A stretch of 64,000 nt of DNA from the NCBI RefSeq assembly GCF_000021745.1, contig NC_011666.1:3933001-3997000 (forward strand), in the 5' to 3' direction. Position numbers and translations under genes: made by a program. A model generated the notes under the pieces. It saw nothing but the letters and a program-made list of their open reading frames with translations. It had not been told where the DNA came from and did no database searches. Of the stretch, positions 18,980-28,183 are shown one piece after another. The stretch comes from Methylocella silvestris BL2. GTDB lineage: Bacteria; Pseudomonadota; Alphaproteobacteria; Rhizobiales; Beijerinckiaceae. How positions within the stretch are numbered: position 1 is the first letter of the stretch; the number at the start of each line of letters is the position of its first letter.

Positions 18980-20062
18980 TCAATCCGGCGTTGTCTTCCG
19001 CCCAGCCTGGCGCTCGATTTGCGAATTTAGCTCGCCGCCGACAAGCACGACGGTGATCGAAATCCATATCCACGTCATGAAGCCAATCGCCGCGCCGAGC
19101 GACCCGTAAGTCGCATTGTAACTGCCGAAATTTGCGACGTACCACGAGAACAGGATCGACGCGACGAGCCAGAGAGCTGAGGCGGCGGCGCTGCCCCAGG
19201 TGATCCATCGCCATGACGGCGCAGGATTGCGGCTGGGGCCGTAGCGATAAAGAATTGCGAGCGCCAGCACCAAGCTGAAAAACAGCAGCGGCCAACGCGC
19301 AAGAGACAGGATCGCCGCGCCGCTACGCTCGAGTCCGACGTAATCAAGAATGATCGGCACCAACACGATCGCGCCAAGCGCAGCGAGCGCAAAAAGAAGA
19401 GCGCCAAAGGTAAAGGCGAGCGACCACGCATTGAGCCGAATGAAGCTGCGATTTTCCTGTTCCTCATAGACGACATTCATCGCCTCGAAGAGTCCCTTCA
19501 TGCCCGCGTTTGCGCTCCAGATCGAGACCGCCAGTCCGAAAAGAAAGACCGCGCTCAATGTGCTCTGGCCGCTTGTTGCGATGCGCGTCGCCTCGTCGCG
19601 AAGAAGGTCGAGGCCGCCGGCTGGAAGCAGCCCTACAAGAAGGTCGATCTGCGCTCCGACGCCGCTACGATCGGCGAAAAAGCCGTATAATGAAACCAGC
19701 GCTGACACAGCCGGAAATATCGCGAGGAGGAGATAAAAGGTTACGCCCGCGGCGACGAGAAGAATCCGGTCCGTGTTGAAACCGCGCCATGTGCGCTGCA
19801 AGACGCCCTTCCAGCCTTCCGCCGGGATTTCGCCGGGATGCGTGACCGGCGTTGGTTCAACCGAAGGGGAGTCGGGCAGAGCCCTGCGGTGCAATGGAGA
19901 GGGGGTAGCTGATAGCGCCAGCGCGGCGTTTGGCCTGCGCCGATCGGCGATCGCGACAACAGCGATCCCAAGCGCCACGATGAGCGCGCTTTGCATTTGC
20001 CGGTCGGGCCACCAGCGAGACGGGGCGCCTTCAAACGTGGATCCGCTGCGTCTAAACCCCAC
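18980..20062 (-). CDS. YihY/BrkB family inner-membrane protein
   Basis: A 360-residue integral membrane protein of the BrkB/YihY family, often mislabelled ribonuclease BN. After a 90-residue N-terminal extension with one hydrophobic segment (ALIVALGIAVVAIA), the family domain starts at GWKGVLQRTWRGFNTDRILL. It contains about six membrane helices, and the conserved AGVTFYLLLAIFPAVSALVS, SANAGMKGLFEAMNVVYEE and GAAIGFMTWIWISITVVLVG blocks. GTG at 20062 is the likely start, behind a GGGAGAGG ribosome site. The function is unknown for the family; transport has been suggested. Confidence 0.82.
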   Translation of the reverse strand: MGFRRSGSTFEGAPSRWWPDRQMQSALIVALGIAVVAIADRRRPNAALALSATPSPLHRRALPDSPSVEPTPVTHPGEIPAEGWKGVLQRTWRGFNTDRILLVAAGVTFYLLLAIFPAVSALVSLYGFFADRSGVGAQIDLLVGLLPAGGLDLLRDEATRIATSGQSTLSAVFLFGLAVSIWSANAGMKGLFEAMNVVYEEQENRSFIRLNAWSLAFTFGALLFALAALGAIVLVPIILDYVGLERSGAAILSLARWPLLFFSLVLALAILYRYGPSRNPAPSWRWITWGSAAASALWLVASILFSWYVANFGSYNATYGSLGAAIGFMTWIWISITVVLVGGELNSQIERQAGRKTTPD

Positions 20063-20148
20063 GTTTTCCTCTCCCTAACCAATTCGGACAAATAGCGTAG
20101 CGAAGCTTCTATCCAGGTTCGCAATCGAGAGCTGCGCCTTTGAGCGCT

Positions 20149-20388
20149 TTATTTGCTGCCAGGCTCTCGATGCTCGCTTGCGCCCTGGGTCCCGTTCGAT
20201 GAATCGCTTGCAGCGGGGTGGGTGGTCCACTGCTTTTCCATCTCGTCCTTTTTCGTTCCTGCCGTCGTCGTCGAATTCCCTGACGCAGGCAGAGCAGCCG
20301 CGTTACCCGCCGCGCCTCCGGGATTTTGCGCGAAGGCGACAGGAGAAACGAAAAGAACCGTCAAACATATGATTGCGCAAAGTCTCAT
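20149..20388 (-). CDS. Small exported hypothetical protein
   Basis: A 79-residue protein with a clear signal peptide (MRLCAIICLTVLFVSPVAFA, cleavage after AFA) and a short, polar, alanine- and serine-rich mature part (NPGGAAGNAAALPASGNSTT). No domain is recognised and the mature region is probably disordered. An AGGGAT-like ribosome site lies just upstream of ATG 20388; the longer open frame to 20715 is not convincing. Confidence 0.55.
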   Translation of the reverse strand: MRLCAIICLTVLFVSPVAFAQNPGGAAGNAAALPASGNSTTTAGTKKDEMEKQWTTHPAASDSSNGTQGASEHREPGSK

Positions 20389-20567
20389 CTGCGATCCCTT
20401 TAGCCTGCGACGTTCGCGCCCTGAACCAACTCTGGTGAAAAAAGTTCGCTGCCGCCGTTTCGTTATTGTCGATTCGACTTGCGTTGCGGAACCCCCGCGG
20501 CGTTCGGCAATTGGCCAAACGGCGCAGCCGAAGGAGCTCGCTTCGGCCCGCGTCATGACCGCGAGCG

Positions 20568-21806
20568 ATGAATGTCCGGCGCGATGATCGCCGCTACGGG
20601 CGGCGGGCTGATCAACTGAGAAGCGATTGCGATCGTAAGGCTGTATTATTGACCCAATTGCACGATGATCTCGCCTCTGCTTCTTCCCGGCGGGCGGCGG
20701 CTGTCGCCGCGGCACGGCTTATCGCCGCCAGCGCGCGACGCACGCAGCAGGAGCTTGACGTCGACGGCGCATTTCCGGCGGCCGAGGTTCGCGCCTTGGC
20801 CGAACATGGTCTGCTTGCGGCGCCCTTGCCAGTGCGATGGGGCGGCGCCGGCCTGCTTGAGCGGGACGGAAGCAAGGCGCTCGCCCTCGTTCTTTCCGCG
20901 ATCGGCGCCGGGAGCCTTCCGCTCGGACGATTGTATGAGGGCCACGTCAACGCAATAGGGCTGATTCTCGCCTACGGCCGCATCGAGCAACAGGAGATGT
21001 TTGCCGCAAAATCGCGCGAGGGCCATCTCTTCGCGGTGTGGAACACACAACGGGAGCCGGGCGTGCGTCTCGCGGCGCAAGGCGCGGGCTGGCGGCTTCA
21101 GGGCGCTAAAATCTTCGCATCCGGCGCCGGGTTCGTTCGCTATCCGCTGATCACCGCCAGGACCGAGGCGGGCGACCTTTTGATGGTGATCCCCGACGCC
21201 GCCAACGCCCGCGTCGATCTCTCGCAATGGCGCGCGCATGGCATGCGCGCCTCGGCCTCTGGCGCTGTCGATTTCTCGGATCTCGGGGTCGGCGATGACT
21301 CAATCATCGGCGGTCCCGATGATTTCCACCGCCAGCCGATGTTTTCGACGGGCGCATGGCGTTTCGCCGCGGTCCAATATGGCGCCGTCGCGTCCCTTTT
21401 CGATCTCGCGCGCGCTCATCTCGTCAAGGCGGACAGGGCTGGAGACCCGCATCAGCTGGCGCGATTGGGCGCGGCCGCAATCGCGGTCGAAACGGCAAGG
21501 CTCTGGGTTTTTGAAGCGGCTACCCGGTCGCACGGTTCTGGCGATCCGGCGGCCAGCGTCGCTTATGTCAACCTCGCCCGGCTCGCCGTCGAACGCGCCG
21601 GTCTTGAGGCGCTCGAACTTGCGCACCGTTCGGTGGGTCTCGCCGCATTCTTGCGGCCGCACCCGATTGAGCGTTTAAGCCGCGATCTTGCGACCTATTT
21701 GCGCCAGCCTGCGCCCGACGAAGCGCTCTGCGAGGCCGCGAACTTTCTCGTTACATCGCCGCGACCGATTGCGGAGATATGGGAAAATGAGGACGCCCCG
21801 GACTGA
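20568..21806 (+). CDS. Acyl-CoA dehydrogenase family protein
   Basis: An FAD-dependent acyl-CoA dehydrogenase-like enzyme. After an N-terminal helical part (GAFPAAEVRALAEHGLLAAPLP) the middle beta domain is clear (WNTQREPGVRLAAQGAGW, then GAKIFASGAGFVRYPLITAR), followed by the C-terminal helical bundle (RFAAVQYGAVASLFDLARAH). The catalytic glutamate of classic family members cannot be assigned by eye. The listed ATG is the only one near the N terminus; TTG at 20649 (LTQLHDDLASASS) is a more natural start. The stop overlaps the next gene as TGATG, so it heads an operon with the PIG-L and methyltransferase genes. The context suggests a role in building a small molecule rather than beta-oxidation. 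Confidence 0.78.
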   Translation: MNVRRDDRRYGRRADQLRSDCDRKAVLLTQLHDDLASASSRRAAAVAAARLIAASARRTQQELDVDGAFPAAEVRALAEHGLLAAPLPVRWGGAGLLERDGSKALALVLSAIGAGSLPLGRLYEGHVNAIGLILAYGRIEQQEMFAAKSREGHLFAVWNTQREPGVRLAAQGAGWRLQGAKIFASGAGFVRYPLITARTEAGDLLMVIPDAANARVDLSQWRAHGMRASASGAVDFSDLGVGDDSIIGGPDDFHRQPMFSTGAWRFAAVQYGAVASLFDLARAHLVKADRAGDPHQLARLGAAAIAVETARLWVFEAATRSHGSGDPAASVAYVNLARLAVERAGLEALELAHRSVGLAAFLRPHPIERLSRDLATYLRQPAPDEALCEAANFLVTSPRPIAEIWENEDAPD

Positions 21807-22546
21807 TGCGCGCGAAAGATTTCTTTGAGGCTGCTCAAGGCCTGCCGATCGCGCCGCTAGATCACATCGTCGGGCCCGGCGGCGTCATCGTCGTCGCGCC
21901 GCATCCCGATGATGAATCGCTCGGTTGCGGCGGCTTGATCGCGCTGGCGCAAGCGCAGGGGCGCGCCGTCGTCGTTATCATCGTCAGCGACGGTTGCGGC
22001 TCGCATCCGAATTCGCGATCTCATCCGCCGGAACGATTGCGCGCGCTTCGCCAGGAAGAAACCCGTGAGGCGGCGACCGCGCTCGGCCTCGAATCATCGA
22101 GCGTTTTGTTTCTGGGGCTGCCGGACCGCTCTGTGCCGCAGGACGGCGCGGCGGCGGAAGAGGCGGCGGACGCGATCGCGGATGTCGCCCGCAACATTGA
22201 CGCTTCCGCCATTCTTGCAACCTGGGCGCATGATCCGCATTGCGACCATCAGGCGGCCTGGCGCATCGCGGCCATGGCGCATCGCCGTCTCCAGACCGAT
22301 CGAGCGCTGCTCGCCTATCCGATCTGGGGCTGGAGCCTGCCGCCGGACGCTGAGGTTGGCGCGGCGCCGGAGGGGTGGCGGCTCGCCATCGACGACGTGC
22401 TGGCGCTAAAGCAACGCGCGATCGCGGCGCATCGCTCGCAGGTGACAGACATCGTCGAGAATGATCCGCCCGTGTTGATCCTCCCCGAATCGGCGCTGGA
22501 GCCTTTCAAACGGACCTATGAGATTTTCCTTAGAGGAAGCCCATGA
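21806..22546 (+). CDS. PIG-L/LmbE family deacetylase
   Basis: A 246-residue zinc-dependent N-deacetylase. The signature APHPDDESLGCGG near residues 30-42 and HDPHCDHQAAW near 140-150 provide the zinc ligands and the catalytic aspartate. Family members remove acetyl groups from N-acetylglucosamine-type sugars in mycothiol, bacillithiol, GPI and antibiotic pathways. It overlaps the acyl-CoA dehydrogenase stop by one base and the methyltransferase start by four (ATGA), which indicates translational coupling. The substrate is probably an amino-sugar conjugate made with the convergent glycosyltransferase, but that is inference. Confidence 0.85.
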   Translation: MRAKDFFEAAQGLPIAPLDHIVGPGGVIVVAPHPDDESLGCGGLIALAQAQGRAVVVIIVSDGCGSHPNSRSHPPERLRALRQEETREAATALGLESSSVLFLGLPDRSVPQDGAAAEEAADAIADVARNIDASAILATWAHDPHCDHQAAWRIAAMAHRRLQTDRALLAYPIWGWSLPPDAEVGAAPEGWRLAIDDVLALKQRAIAAHRSQVTDIVENDPPVLILPESALEPFKRTYEIFLRGSP

Positions 22547-23121
22547 GGCGAACCCGGATTGAGCCAAGCTATTTTGACAAGCTCTACGCTGAAGCCCGGG
22601 ATCCGTGGCGATTTGAATCAAGCGCCTACGAGCTGGCGAAATATGAAGCGACGCTCGAGGCGTTGCCCATTCCAATATATCCGTCGGCGCTCGAAGTCGG
22701 ATGTTCGATTGGCGTTTTCACCGAGCGCCTCGCCAGGCGATGCGGGCGCCTGCTGGCGATCGATTGCGCGGAGCAGGCGCTCGACTCCGCGCGTCAGCGC
22801 TGCGCCAATTTGCCAAATGTGGAATTCGCGCAGATCGCCGCGCCTGAGCAGTGGCCTGCTGGGTCGTTCGATCTCGTCGTCCTATCGGAGGTCGTTTATT
22901 ACTTCGCCCCCGCGATGCTCGACTTGCTTGTTCAGCGGGTCAAGGCGTCAATCAGGCCGGGCGGCCACATCATCCTCGTTCACTGGCTGGGTGACACGGA
23001 TTATCCGCTCAGCGGCGATGACGCCGTCACTGCGTTTCTTGTCGCGGCTCAAGACTTTGCTTCGCTTCGTCTGCAACAGCGCCAGATAGAATATCGATTG
23101 GACCTCCTTCAAGCGCGTTGA
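22543..23121 (+). CDS. Class I SAM-dependent methyltransferase (NodS-like)
   Basis: A 192-residue methyltransferase. SAM-binding motif I is ALEVGCSIGVFTERLA near residues 49-64, the acidic end of motif II is LLAIDCAEQAL, and FDLVVLSEVVYYF is motif IV. An N-terminal YFDKLYAEARDPWRFESSAYE block is typical of NodS/nodulation-type N-methyltransferases. The third gene of a tightly overlapped operon, it ends by running 95 bases into the 3' end of the opposite-strand glycosyltransferase. Methylation of a deacetylated amino sugar would fit the order deacetylase then N-methyltransferase. Confidence 0.83.
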   Translation: MRRTRIEPSYFDKLYAEARDPWRFESSAYELAKYEATLEALPIPIYPSALEVGCSIGVFTERLARRCGRLLAIDCAEQALDSARQRCANLPNVEFAQIAAPEQWPAGSFDLVVLSEVVYYFAPAMLDLLVQRVKASIRPGGHIILVHWLGDTDYPLSGDDAVTAFLVAAQDFASLRLQQRQIEYRLDLLQAR

Positions 23122-24283
23122 CGGAAAGGCGCCTGATCACCCCAAGCGCAAGCCGAGCAAGCATAATTTGCAGCGGCAATTCGTGGGGACGCATGCTGCG
23201 GCGCCGCAGCGAAGGGCTCAAGGATTCGGCCAACTCCCAGAAGCGGCTGAACGGAGTGAGTCGCGCCACGCCACACGCGGCGACAGCGTCGATTTTCAAA
23301 TATTGCGTCCAGCTTTCGTTTTTTGTCAGTTCGCCTGCGGCGTGGAGCCGGCGAAGTCTGCCGCGCCAAAAGCCGCGGACGATGGCCCGTAAGACTGGCT
23401 CGAGATAGGGGTCGCATTCGGCGTCGGGATGCGCGGTCCTGAAACATAGCGCGTCGGCGACGCCGCCGTTGGCGCGACCGACAAGTCGGCCGGAGGTCAC
23501 GACCACGACTGCCGGCTCGTGGCGGAGCTTTAGTTCACGCGTTTCGATGAGCGACGCGAGCGCGCGGTCTTCGCCGGACGGGATCGCGGGCAATCCGCCA
23601 GTGCTGCGATAGGCGGAGAGTGAGAGCGCAAAGCTGGCCCCCGGCTCGGCGGCATGGCGCCGCCACGGATCATGCGGACGCGGATCGAGCCGCGCAAAGA
23701 TTTCCGTCAGCAGATCCTCGTAGCTCGCTTCAAGCGCGCCGCGCGCGCGGAGTTCGTCGCAGAGCCTCGCCTCGTCCGCGGCGTCAAGTTCGATGCGGCC
23801 GGCGACCGCGTCGGCTCCCCGCGCAAAGGCGCGCAGGTTTTCGGCGATCCAATCCGACGCGGGTCGGCTATCAGCGTCCGTCGTCAAAAGATATGCCGCG
23901 CCAGCTTCGGTCTCCTCAAGCCATCCCGCTGCAAGATCCATGGCGATGCGGCGCGCCCCGCCAGCGTGGTTGACGTTTGCCGATAGAACCGCGTCATAAA
24001 TTCGGATCGGAAAGCCAAGCCGTGGAGCCAGCGCAGCGGCGATTTCAAAAGTCTCGTCCGACGATCCGTTGACGAAGAGGAGGACGCCGAACGATTCGTC
24101 GAGCGCGGGTCCATCCGGCGTCGAGCGTTGCTCTGCGAGAGAGCGAAGACAATTGCCAATTCGATCCGCCTCATTGCGTGCGGGGATCGCGACGACGATC
24201 CGCGGCGGCGTTCGTTGAGCTGACGCGTGGTAGCGGCGCTCGATCCATCGCAATTCGGCCGGACTCTCTACCATCGCGTTCAT
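23027..24283 (-). CDS. Glycosyltransferase family 2 protein
   Basis: A 418-residue GT-A-type glycosyltransferase. The N-terminal strand RIVVAIPARNEADRIGNCLRS and the metal-binding acidic motif TTDADSRPASDW fit family 2; GGLPAIPSGEDRALASLIE carries the downstream ED catalytic region. The start MNAMVESPAEL at 24283 is preferred over the upstream in-frame ATG at 24325. The C-terminal 100 residues are helical and lack clear membrane spans, so it is probably cytoplasmic or peripheral. It is convergent with the acyl-CoA dehydrogenase/PIG-L/methyltransferase operon and their 3' ends overlap, which supports a functional link. Confidence 0.82.
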   Translation of the reverse strand: MNAMVESPAELRWIERRYHASAQRTPPRIVVAIPARNEADRIGNCLRSLAEQRSTPDGPALDESFGVLLFVNGSSDETFEIAAALAPRLGFPIRIYDAVLSANVNHAGGARRIAMDLAAGWLEETEAGAAYLLTTDADSRPASDWIAENLRAFARGADAVAGRIELDAADEARLCDELRARGALEASYEDLLTEIFARLDPRPHDPWRRHAAEPGASFALSLSAYRSTGGLPAIPSGEDRALASLIETRELKLRHEPAVVVVTSGRLVGRANGGVADALCFRTAHPDAECDPYLEPVLRAIVRGFWRGRLRRLHAAGELTKNESWTQYLKIDAVAACGVARLTPFSRFWELAESLSPSLRRRSMRPHELPLQIMLARLALGVIRRLSVNALEGGPIDILSGAVADEAKQSLEPRQETQ

Positions 24284-24388
24284 GTCTTCTCCAGGCGGCG
24301 CGGCGCAAAGCGCGAATAACCGCAAGACAACTCGCGCCGCGTTTGGAAGGGACGCCGCGGCCAGAACGGAGCATTTGGGAAGGACATC

Positions 24389-26473
24389 TCAGGCCAGAGT
24401 GCGGACGCTGGCCTCGCGATCCCAGAAGCGTTTTGCGGCCGCTTTGACAAAGGCGTTATCGAGACCCGTCACGCCCTCATCCGGTTTAACGCCCGCCTTC
24501 TTCAAAAGCGGCTGGGCTCCCTCGCTCGCGCCGATCGCTTTGAGATGTCCAAAAGCGTCCATGACGAACTGGACCGCGGCGGCCTCCTTAAGCAGCATCT
24601 CGCAGCCCTTGTCGGACAAGGCGAGAGCCACGGCGTCGAAGATGACGGACGGCGCGCCTGCGAGCTGCGCATCGGCCTTCAGAACGGAGCCATCCTCCAG
24701 CGTCGCTCCCCCCACCTTTGGCGCGACAATGACGGCGCGCCCGCCTGCCTTTTCGATCGCGCTCCGTAGCTTGTCGATGGATCTGCCGTCCGATCCGTCG
24801 GCGATCAGAATGCCGACGGATCGGCCCTTCAGCGTATGGATCTCCAGCGGTCCGCGAATGATGCGAAGCGCCGGCGACAATTCGAGATCCTGTATTGGCG
24901 CCGCCGCTGAGGCTTCCGGACAGGGCATATTGAGGCCTCCCGCCGCGCGGCGGGCCAGCGCGGGATCGACATTGACCAGGTTGGACAGCATGCGCGTGCG
25001 GATTGCCTCGTTTGAAACCTTAGACAGCTCAAACACGATCGCTGAGGCAAGATGCGCTTGCTCGGCGGGATCGAGCGAGCGGAAGAACAATCGCGCTTGG
25101 CTATAGTGATCGGCAAAACTCGCAGGCCGGATACGCAACTTCTCCCCGCCTTCGGGAGAAGGGAAGCTGGTGAAACCGGTCATCGGACACTCGCGCGGAC
25201 CGCCAATTTCCCCGGCGTCCGCAAGGCTGTTTGGCTCATAATTGGCGCGGCCCTTCGGCACATTCATTTGCATTTGACCATCGCGCTGGAAATTCATCAC
25301 CGGACATTTTGGCGCGTTGATTGGCAGCTGGTGGAAATTCGCCGTGCCAAGCCGACTCTTTTGCGTGTCGAGATAGCTGAACAGGCGGCCCTGCAACAGC
25401 GGATCATTGGTGAAGTCAACGCCCGGCACAATGTTGGCCGGGCAAAAGGCGACCTGCTCCGTCTCGGCGAAGAAATTGTCCGGATAACGGTCAAGAACCA
25501 TGCGCCCGATAAGGCGAACGGGAAGAATCTCCTCCGGAATGATCTTTGTGGCGTCAAGAACATCAAAGGGAAGCGAATCCGCAAACTTCTGGTCGAAAGC
25601 CTGAACGCCAAGCTCCCATTCAGGAAATTCGCCGCGCTGGATCGCCTCAAAAAGGTCGCGCCGCTGAAAATCCGGATCGGCTCCGGCGATCTTTACCGCC
25701 TCGTCCCAGACGGTCGATTGCAGGCCTTGCTTCGGCTTCCAGTGGAATTTCACGAAGGTCGATTTTCCCTCTGCGTTGACGAAGCGGAAGGTGTGAATCC
25801 CGAAGCCTTCCATGGTTCGCAGCGATCGCGGAATGGTCCGGTCCGACATCGCCCACATGATCATATGGGTCGATTCAGGCATCAAGCTGATAAAGTCCCA
25901 GAAGGTGTCATGCGCCGTCGCAGCCTGCGGAAAGCCGCGATCAGCCTCCATCTTGGCCGCGTGGATGAGGTCTGGGAATTTGATCGCGTCCTGGATGAAG
26001 AAAACCGGGATGTTGTTGCCGACAAGATCCCAATTTCCTTCCTTGGTGTAGAATTTGACGGCGAAGCCGCGGACGTCCCGCGGCGTGTCCACAGAACCGG
26101 CGCCGCCCGCTACGGTCGAGAAGCGCGTAAAGACAGGCGTGCGCTCGCCGGCGCGCTGAAACAGATCAGCCTTGGTCAAGTCAGACAGCGAATCATAGGT
26201 CTCGAAGAAGCCATGCGCGGCCGTGCCCCGGGCGTGAACGATGCGCTCCGGAATTCGCTCATGATCGAAGTGAAAGATTTTTTCGCGAAGCACGAAATCT
26301 TCGAGCTGGACCGGACCCCGCGCGCCGATTTTGAGCTGATTCTGATTATCGGAAATCCGAATGCCCTGATTGGTGGTCAAATGCCCCTCAGAACCATGCG
26401 GGCCGCCGGTAGGAACCTGCTGGTGAACCTCGCCGCCCTCCCCTAGTCCTTCCTCATACTCAATCTCGGCCAT
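24389..26473 (-). CDS. katE: Large-subunit catalase (KatE type)
   Basis: A 694-residue clade-2 monofunctional haem catalase. [20 protein letters not shown] holds the distal histidine, [20 protein letters not shown] and [20 protein letters not shown] are core blocks, and [14 protein letters not shown] holds the proximal haem tyrosine. After about residue 540 a flavodoxin/GATase1-like domain ([20 protein letters not shown], then VIVAPKVGG) confirms the large HPII-like form. It lies alone on its strand and probably serves peroxide defence in stationary phase. The length is normal for the class. Confidence 0.93.
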   Translation of the reverse strand: MAEIEYEEGLGEGGEVHQQVPTGGPHGSEGHLTTNQGIRISDNQNQLKIGARGPVQLEDFVLREKIFHFDHERIPERIVHARGTAAHGFFETYDSLSDLTKADLFQRAGERTPVFTRFSTVAGGAGSVDTPRDVRGFAVKFYTKEGNWDLVGNNIPVFFIQDAIKFPDLIHAAKMEADRGFPQAATAHDTFWDFISLMPESTHMIMWAMSDRTIPRSLRTMEGFGIHTFRFVNAEGKSTFVKFHWKPKQGLQSTVWDEAVKIAGADPDFQRRDLFEAIQRGEFPEWELGVQAFDQKFADSLPFDVLDATKIIPEEILPVRLIGRMVLDRYPDNFFAETEQVAFCPANIVPGVDFTNDPLLQGRLFSYLDTQKSRLGTANFHQLPINAPKCPVMNFQRDGQMQMNVPKGRANYEPNSLADAGEIGGPRECPMTGFTSFPSPEGGEKLRIRPASFADHYSQARLFFRSLDPAEQAHLASAIVFELSKVSNEAIRTRMLSNLVNVDPALARRAAGGLNMPCPEASAAAPIQDLELSPALRIIRGPLEIHTLKGRSVGILIADGSDGRSIDKLRSAIEKAGGRAVIVAPKVGGATLEDGSVLKADAQLAGAPSVIFDAVALALSDKGCEMLLKEAAAVQFVMDAFGHLKAIGASEGAQPLLKKAGVKPDEGVTGLDNAFVKAAAKRFWDREASVRTLA

Positions 26474-26717
26474 AACCCTGCTCCGTTCGAAACGCGCGGA
26501 TCAACTGAGGCAGCGGCCAATAGTTCCTGCGTGACCACGGATGCGCGTCTTCGGCTTGATCATCCCGCCAAGGCGCGCTAACTGCACGAGGTCCGCCCTG
26601 GCGGCGCGCATGCCGATTGGTCGTATGTTCTGTCTAAAGCGCGGCGATGCAAGTGGGCGGCATGGGCGCGCACATCAGCCCTGCGACAGGTTGGCGACTT
26701 TCGACGTGCAATAGGCG
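26474..26717. other. Intergenic region upstream of catalase
   Basis: No gene seen. It should contain the katE promoter. No tRNA or attachment-site repeat was recognised beside the recombinase remnant. Confidence 0.3.
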
Positions 26718-27842
26718 GCTCACGCTTTCATCAACGCCGCTTCTCCAGCGTCGCCGCGCAGGTAGCCGCGTTCGGTCGCGTCTCCCACAACATAAGCCAG
26801 CGCGGCCTCGGCGATCTCGCGCCGAACATCAGTCGCTTCCGACCGACCTCAGAAGCTGGACCGGAAGCCATGCACGGTGGCGTCCTGCTTCTGGCGGCAT
26901 AGGAGAATCTCCATCGCCATATTGCTAAGCGGCTTGCCGGCGCGCTGGCCAGGAAAGACGTAAGCGCCAGCGTCGTTTGCATCGGAGCGTTTCGCCGCCG
27001 TCGCCGCCAGAACCGCCATGGCCGTGTGGAAGAGCGGGACGCGATGCCCACGCCCCGCCTTTATGCTGCAGGCTGGCACCATCCAAACCTTCGCCTTGAG
27101 GTCGATCTCCCCTAAGTCGCGCCTAACGTCTCGCTGTATGCGCGGCTGTCAAGATTGCGAGCTCCAAAGCTCTTGCGCGATCGCCGGGAGGGCGCGCAAA
27201 TGCCCGAAGAAAGCTGGAATGCCTAGATATGGCATAGCCTTTTGATCGCCGCGCTGGAGTTTCTGGCGCTGTGGCAAGAGTGTGCTGAGATGGCCCCGCC
27301 AGCGGGCTGGGTTTCTTCCAACCGCAGGCCTTTGGCTGTGGCCGCGTCAAACCCTTTCGATGCGGCCCCGCAGGCGTGACGCCGTTTGATTCTTTTCCAG
27401 CCAAATAGGCTTCGGCATCGCAGGAACGGCATCGATATCGAGGTCGGCTAGTTTTTCGTCGCGAATGGTTGAGCAATAGCGTGGCCCGAACGTCTGCTTC
27501 CATTGGTTCCCTTGATGCTCTCTATCAGCTTGTCGGCGAATGCGCCGAAGGTCGGGGCCGCATCGGTTTCTTTCCGAGCTGGATGGGCGGCATGTCAGCT
27601 TCGATAGGGTCTCGGCTGTCGGCGAAGACGCGTCGAGCTTCCTCCGCCTTCTCTCTCGCTTCAGCGAGGCCCACGTCCGGCGCTGCGCCCATTCCCATCT
27701 CCCGCCGTTTCCCGTCCTGCCGGAGAAGGAAGAGCCATGAATTCGAGCCTGTGGGTCGGATCTGAAGACAGAGGCCGCCGCCATCGGCGTGACGCCCCGG
27801 CTCCTTGAGGCTTGCGACGGCCCGAGCCGTCAGCTCAGTTAA
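26718..27842 (-). pseudogene. Degenerate tyrosine recombinase (phage/island integrase)
   Basis: Reading the minus strand through several frames reconstructs most of an island-type integrase. ELTARAVASLKEPGRHADGG is the N-terminal arm-binding (DUF4102-like) start, GKRREMGMGAAPDVGLAEAR follows, then IRDEKLADLDIDAVPA and NQTASRLRGRIERV. The catalytic domain follows with AGRGHRVPLFHTAMAVLA, AYVFPGQRAGKPLSNMAME, VHGFRSSF (the HxxR box) and REIAEAALAYVVGDATERGY. Multiple frameshifts and stops separate these pieces and no start codon is in frame. It marks an old integration event; neither a tRNA target nor a second att site is visible. Confidence 0.75.
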
Positions 27843-28183
27843 GGCTTCCCATTGGAGCGCGGGACTTGGGGAAGAACCAGGAAGAAAGGCACTTTCTCGA
27901 TCGACGCCTGGCGCCGAAAGCTCGGCCGCAAGCCGGATCGAGTGCGCCTTGGCTCACGACGACCATGCCGGTGAGCTTCATGCCGGCCTGACGAGATTCT
28001 TTTCGGAGATTGTTGGCACGTTGTTTCCGAGAGCGCGGTTCGCATGCGAACGGGCCTTCAGGCAGCCGAAATCTAGATTGTGATAAAAATCGGAACTTCA
28101 TGGAAGATTGGGGTCAAACGAAGTCATAAAAACGCCCCCACTGCCATACGACCCAGGCAGAAAAAAAATACTTGGGGGGATTT
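27843..28183. other. Intergenic region between integrase remnant and carboxylesterase
   Basis: No convincing gene. A minus-strand frame at 27835-28101 (SRQAGMKLTGMVVVSQGALD) is unrecognised. AT-rich sequence at 28075-28170 precedes the esterase ribosome site and is the likely promoter region. Confidence 0.3.

Noticed and set aside
18861-19295. N-terminal extension of the hybrid histidine kinase
   Set aside because: It runs antiparallel to no gene but overlaps the end of the BrkB-like gene and contains no domain; MNQDERLSG at 18860 fits better.
25052-26446. Long plus-strand open frame of 464 codons opposite catalase
   Set aside because: It mirrors katE exactly, whose motifs are unambiguous; the antisense translation is low-complexity shadow sequence.
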